Below, piece after piece: positions 24,986 to 33,983 of a stretch of DNA of 64,000 nt. The stretch lies in contig CAWCDT010000013.1 in assembly GCA_963794385.1 (NCBI GenBank), positions 1 to 64,000 on the forward strand, written 5' to 3'. This stretch comes from Gaiellasilicea sp963794385. Lineage in GTDB: Bacteria; Actinomycetota; Thermoleophilia; Gaiellales; Gaiellaceae. Every line of letters begins with the position of its first letter. Position 1 is the stretch's first letter. The notes below the pieces were generated by a model. The model was not told where the DNA came from. It searched no databases and saw nothing but the letters and a program-made list of their open reading frames with translations. A program made the position numbers and the translations under genes.

Positions 24986-25626
24986 GATCCATCCCACGGC
25001 GACGGTGTACGAGGGAACGGTTCTCGGCGAGGGCGTGAAGGTGCTCGAAGGCGCCGTCGTCGGCAAGCAGCCGACGCTCTCACCGCGCTCGACCGCGAAG
25101 CGCGAGCCGCTGCCGCCGGCTGATGATCGGCGCCGGCACGATCGTCTCGACCGGCGCGATCGTCTTCGCCGGCTCGCGGGTCGGGGCCCGCGTCATCCTC
25201 GGCGACCAGTCCTGCGTGCGCGAGCGCGTCGAGATCGGCGACGACGTCGTGCTCGGCCGCGGCTCCTACGTCGAGAACGACACCACGATCGGCGCGATGA
25301 CCAAGATCCAGGCGGACGCGTACATCACGGCCTACTCGACGCTCGAGGAGCACGTCTTCATCGCCCCGTGCGTCGTGACGACGAACGACAACTGGATGGG
25401 GCGCACCGAGAAGCGCTTCGGCAACGTGATCGGCCCGACGATCCGCCGCGGCGCCCGGGTCGGCGGCGGTGCGATTCTCTGTCCCGCGATCGAGATCGGC
25501 GAGGAAGCCTTCGTCGGCGCCGGAGCGGTCGTGACGAAGGACGTGCCACCGCGCACGGTCGTCGTCGGGAACCCCGCGCGCGTCCTGCGCGAGGTCCCCG
25601 ACGAGGAGTTGCTCGAAAACCAGTAG
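24978..25626 (+). pseudogene. UDP-sugar N-acetyltransferase (WbpD/WlbB-like), frameshifted
   Basis: A left-handed beta-helix acyltransferase of about 215 residues, split by one frame change near 25121. The N-terminal part is IHPTATVYEGTVLGEGVKVL with KQPTLSPRSTAKREPLPP. The C-terminal part begins MIGAGTIVSTGAIVFAGSRV and has hexapeptide repeats, FIAPCVVTTNDNWMGR (catalytic-type Asn/His region) and VVGNPARVLREVPDEEL. The KQPTLSPRSTA segment is characteristic of WbpD-type 3-N-acetyltransferases. No 3-aminotransferase (WbpE, DegT family) lies in this cluster. A single inserted base in GGCTGATGATC would explain the break, so error is likely. The GTG start overlaps the previous stop. Confidence 0.8.
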
Positions 25627-25653
25627 TTCTCGCCGCCGCTCGGCGCCTGACCG

Positions 25654-27282
25654 TCAGGCTTTGACGATGGCGAGCTTGTAGCGTCCCTCGCCGCGCGAGG
25701 CCAGCTTCACCTGGACGTAGTGGAGGCCGGTCCGGCGCGCGCGGTAGGAGAGGTACTCGTGCGGTCCCGGCCGGGCGGACTGACGGGCGACGAGCCGGAG
25801 CGAGGCGAGGTCATCCACGTGTCTCGTGCCGGGCCGCCAGAGAATCAGGTTCGTGTCCGTGCCGGCCGGGCCACGAACGCTCACGAACACCGGCTGGCCG
25901 CGGCGGAGTCGGATCGCGTAGACGTCGTTCTGGTCGTCCCAGAAGTCGAGCGTCGCCTCGATCCGCTTCGTCACGCCCCAGAGCCGCATCGAGCCGGCGC
26001 CGGCGTCGTCGTTCGGCTCCAGGCGGTCGGGCGGCGGGATCGGCCCGTCGAGCGCGCGCAACGCGGCCGTGACGTCGAGCCGTCCCCACCCCGAGAGCTT
26101 GTCGCGCCGCAGTGGGCAGGCGCGGCAGCCGTTCGCCGCGTTGACGTCACGCGCGGTCTGCGTGAGGAGGGCGGTCACCTGCTCGGGGCGAAGCTCGGGT
26201 CGCAGCGAGAGCAGGAGCGCCGCCGCGGCGCTCGCCTGCGGCGCGGCGAACGACGTGCCCTCTCCTCTGCGGAAATCGTCGAAGTCCTGGGCAGCGCAGA
26301 CCGAGTACCCCTGCTCTACGCACTGCGCTGAATCGACTGTCAGCGCGAGCGGGAACGTCGAGAGGATGCCTTCGCCCGGCGCGGCGAGGTCGTTGAAGAT
26401 CTTGTCACGGTTCGAGAAGGGCGGGACGGAGCCGTTGCGCGCCAGCGCGCTGACGCCGAGCACGTGCGGCAGCGCGGCCGGATAACTCGCGTACGGCCAC
26501 GGTACGGGCGGATCCTCGAGGCTGTTCCCGACTGCGGCGACGACGACCGCCCCGTGTCCGTGTGCGTAGCCCACCGCGGCCGCCTCGAGCGGCGAGAAGG
26601 CGTCCTGGTCGGGATCGCGCGGATCGCGGAAGCCGCCGATGCTGAGGTTGATCACGCGGGCGCCGTTCTGCACCGCCCAGCGGATCGCACGCGCCTCGGC
26701 CTCGACGTCGATGAGGTTGTCGGTATCGACAACCTTGGCGACCAGCAGCTCGGCGGACGGCGCCATGCCGGCGATCCCGGAAGCGTTGTCGAAGGCGGCC
26801 GCGATCACACCTGCGACGAACGTGCCGTGCCCCTGCTCGTCGACCCGGGCAGAGCCGCCGACGAAGGTCTCCGCCTTGGCGATCTTGTTCGCGAGCTCCG
26901 GGTGGGTGGCGTCGACGCCCGAGTCGATCACCGCAACCCGCACGGGAGCGAGCGCCGGCGCCGCGTCCCAGTAGTCGAACGCGCGGGTCATGTTGAGATG
27001 CCACTGTCGCTGCGCAAGCGGGTCGTTGGGCACGTAGGCAAGGCGACGGCGGTTGCCGAGCCGCTCGACATAGGTGGCACCCGGCAGATCGGCCAGCCGC
27101 GGCGCCGTCGCGCGATCGACGACGAGTGCTGGCAGCGGAGCGAGGCTCTCGGCACCGGGGAGGGCGCGCTGCAGTCGCGCCAGGTCGGCCTGCGAGCGGG
27201 CCCCGACCGCGTAGCGGGCGGCGTCGGCGGCGGGCGCGAAGAGCGCGGCGACGACGGCGGCCGCGAGCGCGAGGCGCTTCAC
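25654..27282 (-). CDS. Secreted subtilisin-family (S8) serine protease
   Basis: A 542-residue exported protease. It has a signal peptide (LALAAAVVAALFAPAADAA), a propeptide to ~residue 75, and an S8 catalytic domain: Asp in VAVIDSGVDATHP, His in QGHGTFVAGVIA, Asn in AVGNSLEDP, and Ser in GEGTSFAAPQASAAA. The C-terminal extension (~residues 420-542) has a PPC-like beta domain (DRLEPNDDAG; YAIRLRRGQPVFVSVRG). The GTG start overlaps the SpoIID-like gene stop (GTGA), so the two exported proteins are coupled. The target is unknown; processing of a cell-wall protein is plausible. Confidence 0.92.
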   Translation of the reverse strand: MKRLALAAAVVAALFAPAADAARYAVGARSQADLARLQRALPGAESLAPLPALVVDRATAPRLADLPGATYVERLGNRRRLAYVPNDPLAQRQWHLNMTRAFDYWDAAPALAPVRVAVIDSGVDATHPELANKIAKAETFVGGSARVDEQGHGTFVAGVIAAAFDNASGIAGMAPSAELLVAKVVDTDNLIDVEAEARAIRWAVQNGARVINLSIGGFRDPRDPDQDAFSPLEAAAVGYAHGHGAVVVAAVGNSLEDPPVPWPYASYPAALPHVLGVSALARNGSVPPFSNRDKIFNDLAAPGEGILSTFPLALTVDSAQCVEQGYSVCAAQDFDDFRRGEGTSFAAPQASAAAALLLSLRPELRPEQVTALLTQTARDVNAANGCRACPLRRDKLSGWGRLDVTAALRALDGPIPPPDRLEPNDDAGAGSMRLWGVTKRIEATLDFWDDQNDVYAIRLRRGQPVFVSVRGPAGTDTNLILWRPGTRHVDDLASLRLVARQSARPGPHEYLSYRARRTGLHYVQVKLASRGEGRYKLAIVKA

Positions 27283-28877
27283 CGCAGCTCGATTCGGGCC
27301 GAGAAGCCCTCTGCGAACCCCTGCACCGGGGCGACGCGCGCGCGGTAGGCGCCGGCCTCGGCCGGCGCGAGCGAGAACTCTCCCTCGGGGCCCGACGTCG
27401 TCTCTCCGACCGTGAGCCAGTCGTCCGGCGCGCGTTCGACCTGGAGCTCCACGGTCGTCCCCGGCTCGAGCGGCCTGACGCGGCCAATGAGCCCTGCAGG
27501 ACCATCGGCCCGAAGAGTCACGAGCGGAGCCACGGGCACCTTCATCGTCGGCCCAGCCAGCGTACCGGCCGAGATCCGGACCGTCGTCGGCGCGAGCAGC
27601 TTCACCTTGGCCGCCGGCGCGGCGCCGGGGCCGGCGAGCCGCGTCCAGACGCCGTCGACGCGCTGCTCGAGCAGGGCGCCTGCGATCCCAGCCGCCTTGC
27701 CCTGCAGCGTCAGCGACTTGCCGTAGACCGCGGGCCCTCCGGGACGCGTGAGCGAAAGCGTGGCCAGCTGGGTGATCCAGGTCGAGCGGAGCCCAGAGGC
27801 GGAGCGGAGCGCGGCGCCCGTCACGGTCGCCGACCCGAGCGCGGACCGGAGCTCCACGCTCGTCACGCGTCCGGAGAGACCGCGGGTGAGCCTGAGCCCG
27901 GTCAGGGGCGAACGCAACTTCAGGCCCTTGCGGATCGCCGCCTCGGAGACTGCGACGGGCCCCCAGCGATGAACCGGCGAGAGGGAGCTGTAGGGATCGT
28001 CGACCGCGACGAGGTAGGGCACGGCCTTCCCAAACCCCTCCGCGGCGTCGATCGTGGTGCCACCCGAGGTCGAGTGGAAGAGCGCGTCGATCGGCTTGCC
28101 CTCCCAGAGCAGTACTTCGCCCTTCGTCGCCTGGACGGCGGCCGTGGTGCGCGCGTGCTCGCCGGGGACGCCGCCGTAGACCTGGCTGCGGACGTCCGCG
28201 TAGAGGTCGAAGCCCTTGCCCGTGAGGCGGCGCGACAGCGCATACGAGCGCGCCGCCACGGCCTGCGCCTTCAGCGCCTCGTCCGGCCACGAGCTCGGCA
28301 TCTCCTGCGCGACGACGCCCGCGAGGTACTGCTCGAGCCCGACGACGTTGACGGCGTTCAGCTTCCGGCCTGCGACTGCGACTTCGAGCTGGCCTCTGTA
28401 CGCGCGGTCGAGCTCCAGCGGTGCGGTGCCGGGCAGGAAGACGATCGGGCCCGTGAGTGGCGTCGGCGTCCCGTTCACCAGGACGCGGAGCTCCGGCCCG
28501 AGCGCGACCTCGCCGGCCGGGAGCGGATACGTCTTTCCGAAGACGTCGCGCACCCGGAAGGGCGCCTGCGAACGTACCTTGACACCAGCCCGCGCCTCCG
28601 CGACGAGGACGCGGACGCGTGCGACCGGCGCCGGACCGAGCTGGGCGCCGACGTAGTAATGCCCCAGGATGCGGTCGTAGGTCCAGCCCTCGTTCGCAAA
28701 GCCGAGCGCGCCGTACTGGCTCATCCCGACGCCGTGCCCCCAGCCGCGGCCGCTGGCGACGAAGGTCGTCGCCGTGACCGGTGTGGGCTGCACGGGAGCG
28801 GGCGCGCGAGGACCCGCGGGCGCGGAAGCCGCGAGCGCGAGTACGAGACCGGTGAAGGCGAGAACCATGCGCCGCAT
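27279..28877 (-). CDS. SpoIID/LytB-domain secreted protein
   Basis: A 532-residue exported protein with a signal peptide (MVLAFTGLVLALAASAPA), the SpoIID-domain motif GWGHGVGMSQYGALGFANEG near the N-terminus, and the core VVGLEQYLAGVVAQEMPSSW, LKAQAVAARSYAL and FHSTSGGTTIDAAE. SpoIID is a lytic transglycosylase acting on denuded glycan during sporulation; in non-sporulating actinobacteria such proteins likely act on the wall. The C-terminus (~380-532) is Ig-like beta repeats. In SpoIID the catalytic Glu lies in the QEMPSSW region, and Glu is present here. It is first in a two-gene operon with the subtilase. Confidence 0.88.
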   Translation of the reverse strand: MRRMVLAFTGLVLALAASAPAGPRAPAPVQPTPVTATTFVASGRGWGHGVGMSQYGALGFANEGWTYDRILGHYYVGAQLGPAPVARVRVLVAEARAGVKVRSQAPFRVRDVFGKTYPLPAGEVALGPELRVLVNGTPTPLTGPIVFLPGTAPLELDRAYRGQLEVAVAGRKLNAVNVVGLEQYLAGVVAQEMPSSWPDEALKAQAVAARSYALSRRLTGKGFDLYADVRSQVYGGVPGEHARTTAAVQATKGEVLLWEGKPIDALFHSTSGGTTIDAAEGFGKAVPYLVAVDDPYSSLSPVHRWGPVAVSEAAIRKGLKLRSPLTGLRLTRGLSGRVTSVELRSALGSATVTGAALRSASGLRSTWITQLATLSLTRPGGPAVYGKSLTLQGKAAGIAGALLEQRVDGVWTRLAGPGAAPAAKVKLLAPTTVRISAGTLAGPTMKVPVAPLVTLRADGPAGLIGRVRPLEPGTTVELQVERAPDDWLTVGETTSGPEGEFSLAPAEAGAYRARVAPVQGFAEGFSARIELR

Positions 28878-28974
28878 CGTCGAGCCCAGAGGTTGAGGCT
28901 AGCGGAAGTCCCTGCACTCTCCCGTCTTCTTTACCGAACCCTCAAGGTGGCCAGGCGTTTTCAGGGCGGAGACC

Positions 28975-30396
28975 ATGGGCACGACGGTCAGCGTGGACGC
29001 GAGCCGCCTGCCACCCCGCTACCGGCGGCCCGAGCGGATCGGCTACGGAGGCATGGGCGAGATCTTCCGAGCCGAGGACGCCGACCTGGACCGGGTCGTC
29101 GCGATCAAGGTCCTCGCCGACCGCTACGCGGACGACGACTCGATCCGGGCCCGCTTCACACGCGAAGCGCTGACTGCCGCCCGACTGTCGAACGCCCCTG
29201 GCACGGTGACGATCTTCGACGTCGGCGAGCACGAGGGTCGCCCGTACATCGTCATGGAGTACCTCGGCGGCGGCTCGCTCGCGGACCGGATCGCGGCGGA
29301 GGGAGCACAGCCGCTCGGCCGCTCGCTCGCGTGGCTCGGCGAGGCCGCGGCCGCACTCGACGCGGCACACCGGGGCGGAATCGTGCACCGCGACATCAAG
29401 CCCGCGAACCTCCTGCTCGACGATGAGGGCCAGGTCCACGTCGCCGACTTCGGCGTCGCGAGTGCCGCGCACCTCGGCTCGCTGACGGAAACGGGAACGA
29501 TCGTCGGCACTGCCGGCTATCTCGCGCCGGAGCAGGCCCGCGGCGAGGGCGCAACCGCCGCCAGCGACCGCTACGCGCTGGCGGTCGTCGCCTTCGAGCT
29601 GCTCACCGGAGCGCGCCCATACGAGCGGGAGTCGACGACCGCAGAGGCGCTTGCGCACGTCAGCGCGCCGATCCCGCCGGCGTCGCGGCTCAACCCGGGG
29701 CTGCCGCCGGAGGTCGACGCGGCGCTCGCCCGGGGCCTGGCGAAGGATCCCGCGCACCGATACGACTCGGCAGCCGAGCTGGTGCACGCTCTGCGCGCGG
29801 CAGTCACGGAGGCGGCAGGTGCGACCAGGATCGTCGCGGCGCCCGCGACCCCTCCTCGACGACGTGTGCCTGTGCCGGTTGTGGTGCTCGTGCTGGGCGT
29901 GCTGCTCCTCGCGGCGGGCGTCCTGGCTGCGGCGCTGCTCGCGGGCGACGAAGGCGAGACGGCCGGGACGACGCCTCAGACCGTCCAGGAGACGATCACG
30001 CTGCCCGGGACGACGGTCGTCGAGACGGTGACGACGGCGGCTCCAGAGACGACCGCGACGACGGCAACGACGGCCACGACCGCCGCGACGACGGCTGCGC
30101 CAACAGGGGACGCCGTGGCGTTGAACGACCAGGGCTTCGCGCTGATCCAGGCGGGCGACTACGAGTCGGCGATACCTCCGCTCGAGCAGGCGGTCGAGCT
30201 CTCGTCCGGGTCGGGAGAGCTCGTCGAGGCTTACGCCGCCTACAACCTGGCGTTCGCACGGCTCTCGCTCGGCGACTGCACCGGCGTGGCCGAGCTGCTC
30301 GACCGGTCGGAGCAGGTACAGGGCGAACGCAGGGAGATCAGCCGCCTGCGCCGCGAGGCGCGACGCGTGTGCGACGGAGGTGACGAGGACGACTAG
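28975..30396 (+). CDS. PknB-like Ser/Thr protein kinase with C-terminal TPR
   Basis: A 473-residue membrane kinase. The Hanks domain has GYGGMGEIF (glycine loop), VAIKVL (Lys), HRDIKPANLLL (catalytic Asp), ADFGVAS and GTAGYLAPEQ. A transmembrane helix (VPVVVLVLGVLLLAAGVLAA, ~residues 299-318) follows, then a Thr/Ala-rich linker (~335-375) and a TPR-like extracellular domain (GFALIQAGDYESAIPPLEQA). There are no PASTA repeats, so it is unlike canonical PknB; the outside TPR may sense a protein partner. The stop TAG interlocks with the convergent rmlB stop (CTAG). The 97-bp gap to the divergent SpoIID-like gene should hold promoters. Confidence 0.92.
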   Translation: MGTTVSVDASRLPPRYRRPERIGYGGMGEIFRAEDADLDRVVAIKVLADRYADDDSIRARFTREALTAARLSNAPGTVTIFDVGEHEGRPYIVMEYLGGGSLADRIAAEGAQPLGRSLAWLGEAAAALDAAHRGGIVHRDIKPANLLLDDEGQVHVADFGVASAAHLGSLTETGTIVGTAGYLAPEQARGEGATAASDRYALAVVAFELLTGARPYERESTTAEALAHVSAPIPPASRLNPGLPPEVDAALARGLAKDPAHRYDSAAELVHALRAAVTEAAGATRIVAAPATPPRRRVPVPVVVLVLGVLLLAAGVLAAALLAGDEGETAGTTPQTVQETITLPGTTVVETVTTAAPETTATTATTATTAATTAAPTGDAVALNDQGFALIQAGDYESAIPPLEQAVELSSGSGELVEAYAAYNLAFARLSLGDCTGVAELLDRSEQVQGERREISRLRREARRVCDGGDEDD

Positions 30397-31391
30397 GGGC
30401 CGGAGCCCGCGAGGCGTGAGGCGTACTGCTTCTCGTAGTACTCGCGATACTCGCCGGACTTGATCGGCTCCCACCAGCTGCGGTGCTCGACGTACCAGCC
30501 GACCGTCTCGGCGATGCCCTCTTCGAACGGCTTCTGCGGCACCCAGCCGAGCTTGCGGAGCTTGGTGGTGTCGAGCGAATAGCGACGGTCGTGCCCGGCG
30601 CGATCCTCGACGTGACGGATCAGCGACTCGTCCGCGCTCGTCAGCCGAAGGATGTGCCGGACGATCTCGACGTTCTCTCGCTCGTCGTCGCCGCCGACGT
30701 TGTAAACCTCGCCCGCGCCCCCCTCCCGGAGAACGGTCTCAATCCCGGCGCAATGATCCTCGACCCAGAGCCAGTCGCGGACCTGCCTCCCGTCGCCATA
30801 GACCGGCAGCGGCTCCCCCTCGAGGGCGTTCGTCGTCATCAGCGGGATCAGCTTCTCGGGGTACTGGTACGGGCCATACGTGTTCGAGCCACGGGTGATC
30901 GAAGCATTGACTCCGAAGGTGCGCGCGTAGGCGGGAATGTGGAGATCGCCGGCTGCCTTGGCAACGCTGTACGGGCTCGAGGGCTTGATCGGATCGGTCT
31001 CGGTGGACGAGCCGCCCCCTGCGAGGTCGCCGTACACCTCGTCCGTCGAGACTTGGACGAAGCGCGCGCCGGTGCGCCGCACCTCCTCGAGCAGTACCTG
31101 GGTGCCGAAGAACTCAGTCCGGCCGAAGTCGGTGGCGCCGAGAATCGAGCGGTCGACGTGCGTCTCGGCGGCGAAGTTCACGATCGCGTCGCAACCTGCC
31201 GCCGCGTCCGCGACCACCTCGGCGTCGCAGATGTCGCCGACGAGGAGCTCGATCTCGGTCTCGTCCAGGTTCGCCGGGTTGCCCGAGTACGTGAGCTTGT
31301 CGAGCACGCGGACGTCCTCGCCCGCAGCCTTGAGCCGCTTGGCGAAATGCGAGCCGATGAATCCGGCCCCGCCGGTGACGAGCACGCGCAT
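30393..31391 (-). CDS. rmlB: dTDP-glucose 4,6-dehydratase
   Basis: A 332-residue extended SDR with GGAGFIGSHF (NAD site), the catalytic Thr-Asp-Glu in VSTDEVYGDL (~residue 121-123) and YSVAKAAGD (Tyr-x-x-x-Lys). The later signatures ITRGSNTYGPYQYPEKLIPL and RDWLWVEDHCAGI are diagnostic for RmlB. It converts dTDP-glucose to dTDP-4-keto-6-deoxyglucose, the second step of dTDP-L-rhamnose synthesis. It is last in the minus-strand rmlA-rmlC-rmlD-(SRPBCC)-rmlB run and 12 bp from the SRPBCC gene. Confidence 0.96.
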   Translation of the reverse strand: MRVLVTGGAGFIGSHFAKRLKAAGEDVRVLDKLTYSGNPANLDETEIELLVGDICDAEVVADAAAGCDAIVNFAAETHVDRSILGATDFGRTEFFGTQVLLEEVRRTGARFVQVSTDEVYGDLAGGGSSTETDPIKPSSPYSVAKAAGDLHIPAYARTFGVNASITRGSNTYGPYQYPEKLIPLMTTNALEGEPLPVYGDGRQVRDWLWVEDHCAGIETVLREGGAGEVYNVGGDDERENVEIVRHILRLTSADESLIRHVEDRAGHDRRYSLDTTKLRKLGWVPQKPFEEGIAETVGWYVEHRSWWEPIKSGEYREYYEKQYASRLAGSGP

Positions 31392-31403
31392 CAGTCGGGA
31401 AGC

Positions 31404-31880
31404 CTAGTCGCAGACGAGCAGCCGGGCCCCGAGCAATTCCGCGAGGCCACGGCCGCCGTTGCGCATGACGACGTCGTGGCTCCAGTGGAAGACCGGCCTG
31501 CCGATCGGCGCGACCGCGTTCATCCACGGGATCGTGGTCTCGACGTCCCACTCGTAGGTAACAGCCGTGCCCTGACCCGACCAGAGCCGCCAACGGCCGG
31601 TGCCGCGCAGGTTCCCGTCTGCCGCGCCCTCGAGCAGGTGCGGCCGCTCGACTCGGGTCGTGGTCATCCGGAACTCGATGTCGTACGGGAGGCGGCTCCG
31701 CCAGACGTAGCGGTGGATCGAGCCGACCCCGTCGTCCGGGCCCTGGCCGCCCCGAACCTGCTCGGCGACCTTGACGCCACGCCACCACTCGGGCCAGCGC
31801 TCGGTCTCGTAGATCGCCGTCCAGACGTCCTCGATCGGGGCGTCGAGCGCCCACGTGGTCAGAAAGCGGTAACCAGCCAC
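31404..31880 (-). CDS. SRPBCC (polyketide cyclase/START-like) family protein
   Basis: A 158-residue helix-grip protein: FLTTWALDAPIEDVWTAIYE at the start, a hydrophobic cavity region, and the long C-terminal helix WSHDVVMRNGGRGLAELLGA. Such proteins bind or modify hydrophobic small molecules; no catalytic residues are identifiable. It lies 6 bp after rmlD and 12 bp before rmlB, so it is co-transcribed with dTDP-rhamnose genes, an odd place for this family. It could be an unrelated passenger or a lipid/ligand binder in envelope assembly. Confidence 0.85.
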   Translation of the reverse strand: MAGYRFLTTWALDAPIEDVWTAIYETERWPEWWRGVKVAEQVRGGQGPDDGVGSIHRYVWRSRLPYDIEFRMTTTRVERPHLLEGAADGNLRGTGRWRLWSGQGTAVTYEWDVETTIPWMNAVAPIGRPVFHWSHDVVMRNGGRGLAELLGARLLVCD

Positions 31881-31886
31881 CCCAGG

Positions 31887-32687
31887 CTATTCGCGGCCCG
31901 CGCCGGCGTGGATGGCCGCGAGGCACTCGCGGAGGCCCTCCCGCCAGTGGGGCAGCTGCGGCGCGCCCTTCTCGCTCCGAAGCACGGAGTACGCCGGCCG
32001 GGGCGCGGGCCGTCCGAGCTCCGCGGTCGAGATCCGGCGCACACTGCAGTCGAGCGCAGCCTCGGCGAAGATCGCCTCCGCGAAGTCGGCCCACGTACAG
32101 TCCCCCTCCGCGGCAACGTGATAGGTGCCGAACGGCAGGCGCAACACGTCGCGCGTCGCGGCGGCCAGGTGCCCGACGTAGGTCGGGGAGCCGCGCTGGT
32201 CGTCCACGACCGCCACCTCCTCGCGCTCCGCGCCCAGCCGGAGCATCGTCCGGACGAAGTTGTGGCCGGTCGGCCCGAAGAGCCAGGACGAGCGCACGAT
32301 CCAAGCCCGCTCGCCGGCCGCCGCCTCCCCGTGCAGCTTCGACCGACCGTACGCCGACTGTGGGTTTGGCCCATCCGACTCGAGGTACGGCTCGCGTTTC
32401 TCGCCGTCGAAGACGTAGTCGGTCGAGTAGTAGACGAGCGGTGCGCCCAGCGCGGCCACGTTCGCCGTCCCGCCGACGTTGACCGCCGCCGCGCCCTGCG
32501 GATCGTTCTCGGCACCGTCGACGTCGGTCCAGGCCGCCGCGTGGAGGACGACGTCGGGCGCCTCGACGAGCGGCGGCGGCAGCGAGACATCCCAGTCGGC
32601 CCGCGTCAGGGCGATGACGCCGTCGGCCGCGAACTCCCGCGCGAGCGCCCGTCCGAGCTGGCCGCCGGCCCCGCTGACTAGATACAC
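31887..32687 (-). CDS. rmlD: dTDP-4-dehydrorhamnose reductase
   Basis: A 266-residue SDR with GAGGQLGRAL (NAD(P) site), YYSTDYVFDGEK, and YGRSKLHGE (catalytic Tyr/Lys). The typical RmlD segment RSSWLFGPTGHNFVRTML and the substrate-side end are present. It performs the last step to dTDP-L-rhamnose. It is about 15-20 residues shorter than many relatives at the C-terminus but has no visible break. The GTG start lies 10 bases inside the rmlC end. Confidence 0.94.
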   Translation of the reverse strand: MYLVSGAGGQLGRALAREFAADGVIALTRADWDVSLPPPLVEAPDVVLHAAAWTDVDGAENDPQGAAAVNVGGTANVAALGAPLVYYSTDYVFDGEKREPYLESDGPNPQSAYGRSKLHGEAAAGERAWIVRSSWLFGPTGHNFVRTMLRLGAEREEVAVVDDQRGSPTYVGHLAAATRDVLRLPFGTYHVAAEGDCTWADFAEAIFAEAALDCSVRRISTAELGRPAPRPAYSVLRSEKGAPQLPHWREGLRECLAAIHAGAGRE

Positions 32688-33145
32688 GCCGCCAGGTCGC
32701 GCGGCGACAGGATCGGCGCGTCGGTCGACCAGAGGTGCTTCACGCGCGGGTCGGCCCAGCAGACCCCCTGCTCGTCCGGATCGGCCGGGTCGTACTCCTC
32801 GGTCACGTGGTAGAGGAAGAGGCAGTCGGTGAGCGCCTCGTAGCCGTGGGCCTTTGTCCCGGGGATGTAGATCGCGACCGGGTTGTCGTCGCCAATGTCC
32901 TCGGTGAACGTCTCGCCGCTCTCACGGTCGAGCACCACCACGCGAACCATCCCGCGTACGCACGCGAAGAGATCGTCCTGGCCCCGCTCATGAAAGTGAA
33001 GGCCACGCACAACGCCCTGCCGCGAGAAGACAAGATTCGACTGACGCACCTGCTTCGGCAGACGGCCCGCTCGCATCAACTCTGCGAACCAGCCGCGCTC
33101 GTCCTCGAAGCGTTGGAGCGGGATCCGCAGAAGCCCCTCGATCAC
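32678..33145 (-). CDS. rmlC: dTDP-4-dehydrorhamnose 3,5-epimerase
   Basis: A 155-residue cupin-type epimerase. It keeps RFEDERGWFAELM, QSNLVFSRQGVVRGLHFHER (catalytic His in RGLHFH), VFTED-like VVLDRESGETF, and IPGTKAHGYEALTDCLFLYH (second catalytic His/Tyr region), then EQGVCWADP. The GTG start at 33145 is chosen because it overlaps the rmlA stop (GTGA) and matches the family N-terminus; a longer reading is spurious. RmlC is usually ~180-185 residues, so this is a short form. Confidence 0.93.
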   Translation of the reverse strand: MIEGLLRIPLQRFEDERGWFAELMRAGRLPKQVRQSNLVFSRQGVVRGLHFHERGQDDLFACVRGMVRVVVLDRESGETFTEDIGDDNPVAIYIPGTKAHGYEALTDCLFLYHVTEEYDPADPDEQGVCWADPRVKHLWSTDAPILSPRDLAACI

Positions 33146-33933
33146 GCGCCCGGAACCTTGTTCACGCCCGTGCGGCCGATCAGGGCGCCGATCTCGGGCA
33201 GCGACTCCTGCGTGCCGGCGTCCTCCCACCACCCGGTGACCCGGTGGCAGGCGAGCGTGCCCTGCTCGGCGTAGTGCCGGTTCACGTCCGTGATCTCGAG
33301 CTCACCACGTGACGAGGGCCGAAGGTGGCGGATGACGTCGAAGACGTCCGGCGAGTACGCGTACAGGCCGACGACGGCGTCGCTCGACGGCGGAGACGGA
33401 TAGCGCAGGTCGACGACGCCGGCCTTCTCGACGACGTCCGTCACGCGGCCGTCGTCGCCGTAGACCACCACCCCGAAGCGTTCGGGATCGGGGACTTCCT
33501 TCACGAAGACGGCAGCGCCGTCATTGCCCTCGACGAACGATCGGATCGCATCCGTCTCGGCGTACTCGAAGATGTTGTCGCCGAGGCAAACGATCAGGTC
33601 GTCGTCGCCGGCAAAGCTCTCAGCCATGCCGACGACCTGCGCGATCCCTCCGGGCTCGACCTGCACCTTGTAGGTCAGGTCCAGGTCGAAGAGCGGGATC
33701 GAGTTGCCGCGATGGGCGATGCGGCCGTTCCCGAGCAGGTCGATCACCTGGCCGGCGTGCCCCTGGCCGGTGACGATCAGCACCTCCCCTACGCCGCAGA
33801 GTTGGAGCAGCTGCAGCGGGTAGTAGATCATCGGCCAGCCGCCCACCGGCAGCAGGTGCTTGTTGACGACGCGTGTCAGCTCGCCGAGGCGCGTCGCCTC
33901 CCCGCCGGCTGCGATCAATCCCTTGGCCCTCAT
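33142..33933 (-). CDS. rmlA: Glucose-1-phosphate thymidylyltransferase-like nucleotidyltransferase
   Basis: A 263-residue nucleotidyltransferase of the RmlA group: AAGGEATRLGELTRVVNKHL (GxxTRL loop with conserved Lys), MIYYPLQLL, LGDNIFE (metal Asp), DPERFGVVVYGDDGRV and GWWEDAGTQESL. Operon position before rmlC, rmlD and rmlB fits dTDP-glucose formation. The N-terminal loop differs from the usual GGSGTRLxPLT, and the protein is about 25 residues short, as in some RmlA-like homologues, so nucleotide preference is not certain. ATG at 33933; first gene of the run. Confidence 0.9.
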   Translation of the reverse strand: MRAKGLIAAGGEATRLGELTRVVNKHLLPVGGWPMIYYPLQLLQLCGVGEVLIVTGQGHAGQVIDLLGNGRIAHRGNSIPLFDLDLTYKVQVEPGGIAQVVGMAESFAGDDDLIVCLGDNIFEYAETDAIRSFVEGNDGAAVFVKEVPDPERFGVVVYGDDGRVTDVVEKAGVVDLRYPSPPSSDAVVGLYAYSPDVFDVIRHLRPSSRGELEITDVNRHYAEQGTLACHRVTGWWEDAGTQESLPEIGALIGRTGVNKVPGA

Positions 33934-33983
33934 GCCGGCGCCGATGCTACTCGTGGGGCGACCGGCGGAGTGCCGGCAAGCCT

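Noticed and set aside
30010..30110. Thr/Ala repeats in the kinase linker
   Set aside because: Low-complexity linker between membrane helix and TPR domain, common in such kinases; not a DNA repeat of interest.
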